From assembly GCA_016192135.1 (NCBI GenBank), contig JACPUR010000003.1, positions 20,543-84,542 on the forward strand: a stretch of 64,000 nt of DNA. Direction: 5' to 3'. Shown here one piece after another: positions 26,912-34,645 of the stretch. Under the pieces are notes generated by a model, which saw only the letters and a list, made by a program, of their open reading frames with translations, was not told where the DNA came from and searched no databases. Each line of letters starts with the position of its first letter. The first letter of the stretch is position 1. Both the position numbers and the translations under genes were made by a program. This DNA comes from Candidatus Tectomicrobia bacterium. Its GTDB lineage: Bacteria > UBA8248.

Positions 26912-27901
26912 ATGAAACCGATGGGGAAATGGTGGCTGGGCGCCGCGCTGGCTTTCTGCACGCTCGCCGCGGGATGGGGCGCCGAAAGCGCGGGGAAATT
27001 CCGCATCGGAATCCACCGCTCCGTGTACGGCTCCTATGAAGTGGTGGCCGACCGGATGGGCTACTGGAAGGCCGAGGGGCTGGACTATACCGTCCAGTAC
27101 TTCAAGCAGGGCAAGCTCATGCGCAACGCCGTCATCCAGGACAACCTGGACGTGGGGACGACGGGCTTCTCCCCCTTCGTGACGGCGCAATCCAAGGGCG
27201 CCCAAGTGACGGGCATTGCCGTCACAGCCGACACCTGCGCCCACCAGCGCATCATGGTTTTGAAGAATTCCCCGCTCAAGAGCGTCAAGGAGCTCAGGGG
27301 CAAGACCGTCGCCACGAGCACGGGGACGAGCGTGGACCTCTCGTTCAAGACCTTCATGCTTCCGGCTCACGGCCTGACCGAGAAGGACCTGAAGTGGATC
27401 AGCGTGGTCACCACGGACCGCGTGCCGGCCCTGATGTCGGGCAACGCCGACGCGGCCATCGTGGGGGACCCGCAGGGCGAGATCGCGCTTCAGAAAGGCC
27501 TGGTCCGGGCCATTGACACCTTCTGCCCCTACGATCGGCCCCGGCTGATCCACATCGGCAATCCGCAGACCCTGAAGGAGAACCCCGAACGATACGTGAA
27601 GTTCTTCAAGGGCTGGCTCAAGGCCCAGAAACTGCTGCGGGAGGAACCCGAGAAGTTTGCCAAGAGCTACCATGAGGCCCTGCAGGAAGTGGGCGACAAG
27701 ACGGAATACAAGGTCGCGCTGGCCGTTGTGAAGCGCCTCACGACGGAGCCCCTGATCGGCGACGAGATCCGCAAGAACATGCAGGACATCGCGCGGACGC
27801 AGAAAAAGCTCGGCTGGATCAAGAGCGAGCCCGATTTCATCAAGGGAAAGATGCTGGATGATACCCTCTTGAGGAAGGCGGCCAGCTCGCTGGCCAACTG
27901 A
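26912..27901 (+). CDS. NitT/TauT-like ABC substrate-binding protein (copy 1)
   Basis: This 329-residue periplasmic binding protein has a signal peptide ending near GWGAES. The mature part begins KFRIGIHRSVYGSYEVVADRMG, the NMT1/ThiY-like fold. Motifs include LDYTVQYFKQGKLMRNAV, VGTTGFSPFVTAQSKGA, LRGKTVATSTGTSVDL, and SGNADAAIVGDPQGEIALQ. GGAGGTGA precedes the ATG. It is clearly paralogous to 28217-29209. No ATPase or permease gene adjoins either copy. The ligand cannot be told. Confidence 0.88.
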   Translation: MKPMGKWWLGAALAFCTLAAGWGAESAGKFRIGIHRSVYGSYEVVADRMGYWKAEGLDYTVQYFKQGKLMRNAVIQDNLDVGTTGFSPFVTAQSKGAQVTGIAVTADTCAHQRIMVLKNSPLKSVKELRGKTVATSTGTSVDLSFKTFMLPAHGLTEKDLKWISVVTTDRVPALMSGNADAAIVGDPQGEIALQKGLVRAIDTFCPYDRPRLIHIGNPQTLKENPERYVKFFKGWLKAQKLLREEPEKFAKSYHEALQEVGDKTEYKVALAVVKRLTTEPLIGDEIRKNMQDIARTQKKLGWIKSEPDFIKGKMLDDTLLRKAASSLAN

Positions 27902-28051
27902 GCCGTCCGGCGCAGCGGTCGGGGCGGGCCGAGGTTCCCGCCGCTTTCCTAGAGGTACCGACGCCGATGACGCCGCACGGTCGCCTCGGCCGGAGTCCCG
28001 AGGGGGCCCTCGCCGGGAAGAAAGGGCGCCCGGACGGAGTGAAAAAAAGAG

Positions 28052-28148
28052 TAGTCAGCGGCGGCATGCTGGGATAGGATGTTTCCATCTAAAAGAAAGC
28101 GATTGTGGGGTTGCGATATGGGGATTCCGTTCCTCCGAATGGCGGAAC
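28052..28148 (+). promoter_or_regulatory. Candidate promoter and dyad upstream of second binding protein
   Basis: TAGTCA (28052-28057) and TAGGAT (28075-28080) are separated by 17 bp and match a sigma70 promoter at four of six positions each. Downstream, GTTCCTCC-GAAT-GGCGGAAC (28129-28148) forms an 8-bp dyad with one mismatch. Both lie in the 315-bp gap 27902-28216, which otherwise holds no supported gene. Confidence 0.35.
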
Positions 28149-28216
28149 AGGGAAGGGCCGGAAAGTCTTCGGTTTTACCCTGCATGGGTGGGATTTTCTT
28201 GAGAGGAGGAGGTTTG

Positions 28217-29209
28217 ATGAATCGAATCGCCAAATGGTTTATCGGTATCGCGCTCGCGGGCGGCATGCTCGCTCCGGGATGGAGCGCCGAGGGCGCGGAG
28301 AAGTTCCGCATCGGCATCCACCGGGCGATCATGGGCTCCTTCGAGGTAATCGCCGACCGGAAGGGCTACTGGAAAGAGGAAGGGCTGGACTACACGGTCC
28401 AGTACTTCAAGCAGGGCAAGCTCATGCGCAACGCGGTCATCTCGGGCGACCTCGACACCGGCACGACCGGGTTCTCCCCCTTCGTGACGGCCGTCTCGAA
28501 GGGCGCCAAGGTGACGGGCATCGCCGTGACAACGGAGATCTGCGCCACCTCGGGACGCATCATGGTGCCGAAGGATTCGCCCATCAAGAGCGTGAAGGAC
28601 CTCAAGGGCGTGACCTTCGCGACCCTCGAGGGGACCAGCACGGACTTCGCCTTCCGGACGAAGGTCCTGCCCCGCTACGGCCTGAAGGCGGACGACCTGA
28701 AGTGGCTTAACGTCGTCGCCACGGACCGGGTGGCGGCCGTCGTGTCGGGCAACGCGGGCGCGGCCCTCATCGGCGATCCGCAGGCCGAGATCGCGGTCCA
28801 GAAGGGGCTCGTCCGGGAGCTCGAGAATGTCTGCGAATACGACCGCACGCGCATGATGCACATCGGGAACCCCCAGACCCTGAAGACGAAAAGCGTGCAG
28901 TACGAGAAGTATTTCAGGGGCTGGCTCAAGGCGCACAAGCTTCTGAAGGAGAACCCCGAGGAGTTCGCGAAGGTCTATCACGCGGCCCTGCAGGAGGTCG
29001 GCGACAAGACGGAGTACAAGGTGGTCCTGTCGGTCATAAAGCGCCTGCCTTCCACGCCTCTCTTCACGGATGTGTCGAGGAAGGACCTCCAGGACATGGC
29101 GAAGATGCAGATCAAGCTCGGTTACATCAAGAAACACCCCGACTTCACCAAGGGCGCGATGATGGACGATTCCATCGTCCGCAAGGTGGCCGGCGCGCCC
29201 AAGAACTGA
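28217..29209 (+). CDS. NitT/TauT-like ABC substrate-binding protein (copy 2)
   Basis: This 330-residue paralogue of the preceding binding protein shares long identical blocks, such as LDYTVQYFKQGKLMRNAVI and EALQEVGDKTEYKV-like text. The start at 28217 is chosen because GAGAGGAGGAGG precedes it and a signal peptide follows (MNRIAKWFIGIALAGGML); longer in-frame starts to 28079 would bury the signal. Differences cluster around the presumed ligand site, for example TTEICATSGR where copy 1 has TADTCAHQR. This suggests a related but distinct ligand. It ends at a strong terminator. Confidence 0.88.
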   Translation: MNRIAKWFIGIALAGGMLAPGWSAEGAEKFRIGIHRAIMGSFEVIADRKGYWKEEGLDYTVQYFKQGKLMRNAVISGDLDTGTTGFSPFVTAVSKGAKVTGIAVTTEICATSGRIMVPKDSPIKSVKDLKGVTFATLEGTSTDFAFRTKVLPRYGLKADDLKWLNVVATDRVAAVVSGNAGAALIGDPQAEIAVQKGLVRELENVCEYDRTRMMHIGNPQTLKTKSVQYEKYFRGWLKAHKLLKENPEEFAKVYHAALQEVGDKTEYKVVLSVIKRLPSTPLFTDVSRKDLQDMAKMQIKLGYIKKHPDFTKGAMMDDSIVRKVAGAPKN

Positions 29210-29224
29210 GTCCGCGCGAAACAC

Positions 29225-29263
29225 GAAAGCCCCGGGGGAAGCTCCCCCGGGGCTTTCTCTTTT
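29225..29263 (+). terminator. Rho-independent terminator, probably bidirectional
   Basis: GAAAGCCCCGGGGGA (29225-29239) and TCCCCCGGGGCTTTC (29243-29257) form a perfect 15-bp stem with a 3-nt loop, followed by TCTTTT. It lies between the convergent binding-protein gene (stop 29209) and the racemase-like gene (stop 29283) and can serve both. Confidence 0.93.
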
Positions 29264-29282
29264 CCCGCGCGGGCGGCGAAGG

Positions 29283-30143
29283 CTACATCCGCACTTTCCG
29301 GGGGCGCCGCTTCGGGCGATCGTCCGGGAAGGTGACGCCGCTCGCGTTCACCCCCAGCCCCACCAGCATCTTGGCGAGCTGGATGGCGGCGCTGTAGCCC
29401 TCGAGCACGGGAACCTCCCACCCGAGTTCCAGGAGCCTCTCCTGGACGAACGGCTGAAGCCAGAAGGTCCCCGAGCACCCGAACGTGATGACCTCGGCGC
29501 CGTCCTCCTCGAGCGCCGAGACGGCCTCCTTCACCGCGCGCTCCACCGCCTCCGAGCGTTCGCCGCGCCGGGCCTTGTCCCTCTCGTGCTCGAGGACGGG
29601 CTCGCCGCTGTAGCCCGGCCTGGGATGGTAGTAGCCGATGTTCCGGATGGAGGCGCACCGGTGGTCCATGCGGTGCTGGTACACGAGGTTGCGGTAGTAC
29701 ATGTTGTGGGTCTCGGCGAAGTCGATGACGCTGAACTTGTCGCCGAGCATGCAGGCGATGTGCATCTGGGAGAAGGCGCAGGCGGTGACGACGACGCCGT
29801 GCTTGCGGGTGATCTCCCGCGCCTCCAGGAAACCGGGCTCGCCGCCGCCGAGCAGCACGATGCCGTTGTACTTCCCGCTCTCGCACGCCTCCTTCACGAT
29901 GGGCAGGCGCGCCACCGACGCGTAGGCGAACTCCTCGCGGTTCTCGACCTGCCAGTCTCCGTAGGGCGCCAGGGCCCCCTCGTGAAGGTCCCACTCCACG
30001 TCCTCGAGCAGGCTCAGCACGTTGACGTAGCTCCTCACGCGCTGCTCCTTGGTGAGCTTGGGATCGTACTTCACGAAGCGGCCGTTCTCCGGCAACCGGA
30101 ACGCGGGGACGAGCAGGAAGCGGAATTTTCTTGAGTCGGCCAT
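29283..30143 (-). CDS. Asp/Glu/hydantoin racemase superfamily protein
   Basis: The 286-residue cytoplasmic protein starts at 30143 with AGGAGGG upstream; the much longer open frame to 30908 is antisense to another gene. It shows the two-cysteine pattern of the superfamily: VVVTACAFSQMH in the first half and VITFGCSGTFWLQPF in the second, plus VLEGYSAAIQLAKML near the end, as in hydantoin racemases. An insertion rich in His and Tyr (ETHNMYYRNLVYQHRMDHR) is unusual. It may act on an amino acid or a dicarboxylic acid; the substrate is unassigned. Confidence 0.75.
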   Translation of the reverse strand: MADSRKFRFLLVPAFRLPENGRFVKYDPKLTKEQRVRSYVNVLSLLEDVEWDLHEGALAPYGDWQVENREEFAYASVARLPIVKEACESGKYNGIVLLGGGEPGFLEAREITRKHGVVVTACAFSQMHIACMLGDKFSVIDFAETHNMYYRNLVYQHRMDHRCASIRNIGYYHPRPGYSGEPVLEHERDKARRGERSEAVERAVKEAVSALEEDGAEVITFGCSGTFWLQPFVQERLLELGWEVPVLEGYSAAIQLAKMLVGLGVNASGVTFPDDRPKRRPRKVRM

Positions 30144-30328
30144 ATCGGCCCTCCTGGTTCTGCGAGCGCCGGAAAATGGGGGATGAACGGCCGGCGCGAA
30201 ACCGCGCGCAGTATATGTCTTCGGCCCGGCGGGTGGAATCGCGGAAGGCGCCTCGGGAAAGACGGGAACTCGGGAAGGACGGGAAGGAAAAGCGGGTCTG
30301 AAATCACCCGCCCCGGGGGGAAGGCCGG

Positions 30329-30358
30329 GGGCCGGGCCGCCGGCGGGCGGCCCGGCCC
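30329..30358 (-). terminator. GC hairpin after the binding-protein gene
   Basis: GGGCCGGGCCGCC (30329-30341) pairs perfectly with GGCGGCCCGGCCC (30346-30358). It lies 10 bp beyond the stop of the minus-strand gene ending at 30368. There is no U-tract, so it may protect the 3' end rather than terminate by itself. Confidence 0.55.
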
Positions 30359-30367
30359 GGCCGGGGG

Positions 30368-31951
30368 TTACTTGTCCAGCCAGACGTCCCGCATGTCGAA
30401 GAATAGCTTGTTCAGGTTCTTGTTGCCCTTCACGTAGTCGCGGGTGGCCTGGACGAAGGGCGATCCGGCGAAAGCCGGGTAGTAACCCATCTCGACCATG
30501 TAGCGCTGCATCCGGTGGCTGAGGTCGAGTTGCTTCTTCGCGTCCACCGTGGAGCGCCAATCCTCCAGCCAGTTGTCCAGCTTCGGATCGTTCATCCCCA
30601 GGTAGTTGATGGGGCTCTTCGTGTGCCAGATCTGGGAGGTGGAGTTGATGTCCAGGACGGGCAGGGTGTCCTGCAGGGTCATGTCGAGGGCCTTCCGCCG
30701 CACGAGGAGCCCGATCCAGGCGGCCCGGTCCACCACCTGGATGTCCATCTCCGCGCCCACCTTGGCGTACATGGTCTTGAGGGCCTGGGAAATCTCCACG
30801 AAGGTGGGGTCGGTGTTGTTGATCACCATCGTGAACTTGAAGGGCTTCGAGGGCCCGTAGCCCGCCTCGGCCAGAAGTTGCTTCGCCTTCGCGGGATCGT
30901 AGGGACACATCGAAGTGAGGTCGATGGCGTCGACAGACCCCGGCGCCGAGTAGCTGTTCCAGGGGATGGTGAGCCCGCGGAGGGCGGTGTTCACGATGTG
31001 TTTCCGGTCGATGGCGTAGCAGCCGATGGCCCTGCGGACGCGCACGTCCTTCCAGACGGGGCGCTGGCTGTTGATCGTCGCCACGAAGGTGGTGGCCGTC
31101 TTCCCCGCGTCCACGACGACGCCCTTCGTCTCCTGCAGGGTTTTCACGATGCCCTTCGGCACGTTCAGGATCATGTCGATCTCGCCCGAGCGGAGGGCGT
31201 TCATCCGCTGCGTGGCGTCGGGTATGACGTAGGCCTCGATGCGGTCCAGGTAGGGGCGATCCTTGATGAAGTAGCCCTTGAAGCGTTCCATGATGACGTG
31301 CTGGTTCGGCTTATACTCGACGATCCGGAACGGCCCGCCGTAGACGGGGTGCCGCCGGAACCGCTCAATGTCCTTGTCGTAGGCCTTGGGGGAGACGAGC
31401 ACGGGCCGGTTCCAGTAGCCCCCGAGGGCGGCCAGCGTCATCCCCTTGCCCACGTCGGATTGGTGGAAGCGGACGGTATACTTGTCCACCACCTCTACCT
31501 TCTTGATTTGCATGAGATAGGCGGTGTAGCTGGAGCCCAGCCTTGCCTTCGGGTTCTTCTTCTTTTGCTCCTTCAGCCATGCGGGGTCGAGCCGGCCGGT
31601 GAGCATATCGATGTTCCACTTGACCGCCTCGGCGTCGAGGTCCGTCCCGTCGTGGAACTTGGCGCCCTTGTGGAGATGGAAGGTGATTACCCGGCCCTCA
31701 TCCGCGACCTCCCATTTGTGGGCCAGCTCTCCGATGAGCTTGTAGTCCTCGTTCAGTCCCAGGAGGCCCGCCCCCATCGTGTCCCGGTAGAACTTGATGG
31801 GGATCCCCAGGGCGACGGTACCGTCCATGTGCTCGACGTTGCCCTCAATGGCGATGCGGAGGGTGCCTCCTCTCTTGGCCGCCGAGGCGGCCTGCCCCCC
31901 GATGAGCAGTCCCAGGAACAGGAACGGAAAAATGCGGACGAAACGTCTCAT
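30368..31951 (-). CDS. Peptide/nickel-type ABC substrate-binding protein (family 5)
   Basis: This 527-residue periplasmic binding protein belongs to the DppA/OppA class. The start at 31951 has GAGGG upstream and leads into a signal peptide (FVRIFPFLFLGLLIGG, cleavage near ASAAKRG). Typical features are KRGGTLRIAI, ITFHLHKGAKFHDGTDLDAEAVKWN, DVRVRRAIGCYAIDRKHIV and YDPAKAKQLLAEAGY. An in-frame ATG at 31978 would extend it by nine residues. No permease or ATPase adjoins it on this strand; the system at 37003-42679 has its own binding protein. Confidence 0.9.
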   Translation of the reverse strand: MRRFVRIFPFLFLGLLIGGQAASAAKRGGTLRIAIEGNVEHMDGTVALGIPIKFYRDTMGAGLLGLNEDYKLIGELAHKWEVADEGRVITFHLHKGAKFHDGTDLDAEAVKWNIDMLTGRLDPAWLKEQKKKNPKARLGSSYTAYLMQIKKVEVVDKYTVRFHQSDVGKGMTLAALGGYWNRPVLVSPKAYDKDIERFRRHPVYGGPFRIVEYKPNQHVIMERFKGYFIKDRPYLDRIEAYVIPDATQRMNALRSGEIDMILNVPKGIVKTLQETKGVVVDAGKTATTFVATINSQRPVWKDVRVRRAIGCYAIDRKHIVNTALRGLTIPWNSYSAPGSVDAIDLTSMCPYDPAKAKQLLAEAGYGPSKPFKFTMVINNTDPTFVEISQALKTMYAKVGAEMDIQVVDRAAWIGLLVRRKALDMTLQDTLPVLDINSTSQIWHTKSPINYLGMNDPKLDNWLEDWRSTVDAKKQLDLSHRMQRYMVEMGYYPAFAGSPFVQATRDYVKGNKNLNKLFFDMRDVWLDK

Positions 31952-32065
31952 GGTGGTTCCCTCAAAGGAGATGTCCAAACGAGCACCCGGGCAGCATGAT
32001 GTTCACGCGTCGAATGGGGAAATTATAGGGGAAAGAGGCGGGGGTGGCCAGGCATGCGCGGAGAG

Positions 32066-32521
32066 CTATGCGTCCTTGAGGCGCTTGGTCAGCTCGCGGT
32101 CCAGGGCCGAGGCGAAGCGGTGCCGATCCAGGGGAGAGAAAGGGGCGGGCCCGCCCTGGATGAGCCCCCCGCTGCGGAGATCCTGGTAGAAGTCGCGGAG
32201 GGAGAGCTTCTCCTGCGCGTTTTCGGAGTCGAAGACCTCGCCCCGCGGGCTGATGGAGACGCCGCCTTTCTCCGCCACGGCGGCGGCCAGGGGGACGTCG
32301 GCCGTGACCACGATGTCCCCCGCGCCCATGGCCTCGGCGATGTGCTTGTCGGCGGCATTGAAGTCCCGGCCCACCAGGACGGACCGGATGAGAGGGGATT
32401 CCGGGAGCGTCACCCTCCGGTTGGCCACGAAGCAGACCGGGAGCTGCAGGCGTTCGGAGGCCCGGAAGACGATATCCCGGATCTCCCCCGGGCACGCATC
32501 GGCATCAATCCAGATTTGCAA
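32066..32521 (-). CDS. UPF0178/YaiI family protein (DUF188)
   Basis: This 151-residue conserved protein starts MQIWIDADACPGEIRDI, the hallmark of the YaiI/YqxD family. It continues with FVANR, IVVTADVPLAAAVAEKGG and SPRGEVF, and a C-terminal GPAPFSPLDRHRFASALDRE block. The family has a PIN-like nuclease fold with aspartates in DADACP and TADVPL. The cellular role is not established. It is complete and stands alone. Confidence 0.93.
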   Translation of the reverse strand: MQIWIDADACPGEIRDIVFRASERLQLPVCFVANRRVTLPESPLIRSVLVGRDFNAADKHIAEAMGAGDIVVTADVPLAAAVAEKGGVSISPRGEVFDSENAQEKLSLRDFYQDLRSGGLIQGGPAPFSPLDRHRFASALDRELTKRLKDA

Positions 32522-32568
32522 CGCGCATCCTTTTCAGCGCCCGCGGCGGCCGGGGCGCTGGAAGCCGG

Positions 32569-33312
32569 TCAACTTTTCCCGGCGGGGGCGCCGGGCGCGG
32601 GCGAGTTCACGGACGCCCGGGCGCGGGCCGCCTCGTGGCGGCGCCGCACCGCCTGGATGGCCGCCAGGTTGCTGGTCATGATGGGTAGCCCGGGATAAGC
32701 GGACCGCAGCAGGTGCAGGGCCCGCACGGCGGGAAGATTGGTGCAGGAGATGAACAGGCAGTCGGCCCGGGCCAGGAGGGAGGAGGGGATGGTTTCCCGG
32801 GCGAAGGCGAGAATCTCGGCGCCGCTCAGGCCGCCGATGCGGGTGTTCTCCACGATGCCCATGCCCCGGATGAAGAGGACCTCCAGCCCGTCCTCCTGGA
32901 GGCTTGCCCCCACGGCCTCGGTGAGATCGGGCGTGTAGGGCGTCAGGACGACGAGCCTCCGCGCCCCGAGCAAGCCGAATTCCTCGCCCAGGGCCGAGAG
33001 GATGGTGATGGCTTCGGTCCCGGTGGTGGCCTCGATGGACTCCTGGATGCGGCGGTCGTAATCCCGGCCGAAGAGGGCGCCGCCCGAGGTGCAGCCGAAG
33101 ACGGCGACGTCGGGCTTCATCGTCCGGAGCGCCCGCGCCGCCTCGGGGAGGGAGTCCTCGATCATCCGGATCTCGCCCTCCCGCGTCGTGTCCTCGAGGT
33201 ACATCCGCGCGGTGGCCGTCTCCACCTCCTCCGGCAGGGTGCGGTGGAAATCCACCTCCATCGTCGTGTTGGAGGAGGGGACGATCAGTCCAGCCCGGTA
33301 CGTATCCATCAT
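32569..33312 (-). CDS. Maleate isomerase / Asp-Glu racemase family protein
   Basis: The 247-residue protein resembles maleate cis-trans isomerase and arylmalonate decarboxylase. It starts YRAGLIVPSSNTTMEVDFHR, matching the P-S-S-N-T-T-x-E motif, with cysteines in VAVFGCTSGGALFG and CLFISCTNLPAVRAL, both placed as in family active sites. An ATG pair lies at 33312 and 33309; the second is better spaced from GAGG. Together with the racemase-like protein at 29283 it makes two members of this superfamily within 4 kb. Confidence 0.85.
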   Translation of the reverse strand: MMDTYRAGLIVPSSNTTMEVDFHRTLPEEVETATARMYLEDTTREGEIRMIEDSLPEAARALRTMKPDVAVFGCTSGGALFGRDYDRRIQESIEATTGTEAITILSALGEEFGLLGARRLVVLTPYTPDLTEAVGASLQEDGLEVLFIRGMGIVENTRIGGLSGAEILAFARETIPSSLLARADCLFISCTNLPAVRALHLLRSAYPGLPIMTSNLAAIQAVRRRHEAARARASVNSPAPGAPAGKS

Positions 33313-33490
33313 CGCCTCGAACTGAGCGCGCAGCGATCACAGCCCCCGTGGATTCTCGCACGGCACCCCCGCCCGGGCCAACCCGCCGCCGGGGGATGTG
33401 GACCGGCCCTCGGTATCGGAATAAAATAATTCATCTGACTTTCATTCGAGGCGGAGAATCGGCGGGCCGGGAGCCCGCCGGGAGGGGGAC

Positions 33491-34645
33491 GTGGACTTCC
33501 AGCTCAGCGCCGAGGACCGCCTTCTCCAGCAGACCGCCCGCGAGCTGGCCCTGCGGGAATTCGCGAAGGACGCCTACGGCTACGAGAAGACGGGAGAATA
33601 CCCGCGCCGCTCCATGAAGGTTCTGGCCGCGCACGGGATGATGGGCATGACGGTGGCCGAGCCCCACGGCGGGGGCCGCTCCATCTTCGATGCCTGCCTG
33701 GTGATGGAGGCCGTCTCCCAGGTGTGCCCCCACAGCGGGGACGTGGTGCAGATGGGGAACATGGGTCCCATCCGGATTATCGACGAGCTGGGGACGGAGG
33801 CGCAACGGTCGCTCTTTCTCCCCCCTCTGTGCCGGGGCGAGAAGATCATCTCCATCGCCATGTCCGAGCCCGAGGCCGGCTCGGCCGCGACAGACCTCAA
33901 GACCTCCGCCCGATACGACGGCGAGAGCGCCGTCCTGAACGGCCAGAAGTGCTTCAGCTCGAACGCGCCGCACGCGGACCTCTTCGTGGTCTACGTCCGC
34001 TTCGGCCCCCGGACGCGGGACTGCGGCGCCGTGGTGGTGGAGACGGGGACGCCCGGTTTCACGAAGGGCGGGGCCGAGCGCTACATGAGCGGCGAGGCCT
34101 ACTGCGCCCTCTACTTCGACGAGGCGCGGGTGCCCCGGGAGAACGTCCTCGTCGACGACGACGGTTTCAAGGTCCTGATGCCCATCTTCAACGTCGAGCG
34201 ACTGGGAAACGCCACCCGCTGCCTCGCCCTCGCCCAGGCGGCCTACGACATGGCGGTCGAGCACACCCAGACGCGGCGCCAGTTCGGGCGCCCTCTGTGC
34301 GAGTTCCAGGGGGTGCAGTGGATGGTGGCGGACATGCGGGTGAAGCTGGAGGCGGCCCGGCTCCTCCTCTACCGGGCGCTAGCGAACGCCCGTGCGGGCA
34401 TGCCCTCGGCCCTCGAAACCACCGCCGCCAAGCTCTACTGCAACGAGATGGCCCGCCAAGTGGCCGACGACGCGATCCAGCTCCACGGGGCCTATGGCTA
34501 CTCGACCCAGATGCCGCTGGAGTTCCTCTACCGCAAGATCCGGGGCTGGTCGATCGCGGGCGGCACGACGCAGATCCTCCGCAACCGGATGGCCGACCTC
34601 ATCTACGGGCGCTCGTTCAGCCAGCGCCCGCCGCGCCCGGAATGA
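33491..34645 (+). CDS. Acyl-CoA dehydrogenase
   Basis: This is a 384-residue FAD enzyme of the acyl-CoA dehydrogenase family. The GTG start follows GGAGGGGG. Signatures include AMSEPEAGSAATDLKTSA, FSSNAPHADLFVVYVRFG, QTRRQFGRPLCEFQGVQWMVADM, and the C-terminal DAIQLHGAYGYSTQMPLEFLYRK followed by GGTTQILRNRMAD. The residue at the usual catalytic-base position lies in the GYS/T region, and I could not assign the base with confidence. It overlaps the CoA-synthetase gene by 4 bp, so they probably act in one acyl-CoA degradation pathway. Confidence 0.93.
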   Translation: MDFQLSAEDRLLQQTARELALREFAKDAYGYEKTGEYPRRSMKVLAAHGMMGMTVAEPHGGGRSIFDACLVMEAVSQVCPHSGDVVQMGNMGPIRIIDELGTEAQRSLFLPPLCRGEKIISIAMSEPEAGSAATDLKTSARYDGESAVLNGQKCFSSNAPHADLFVVYVRFGPRTRDCGAVVVETGTPGFTKGGAERYMSGEAYCALYFDEARVPRENVLVDDDGFKVLMPIFNVERLGNATRCLALAQAAYDMAVEHTQTRRQFGRPLCEFQGVQWMVADMRVKLEAARLLLYRALANARAGMPSALETTAAKLYCNEMARQVADDAIQLHGAYGYSTQMPLEFLYRKIRGWSIAGGTTQILRNRMADLIYGRSFSQRPPRPE

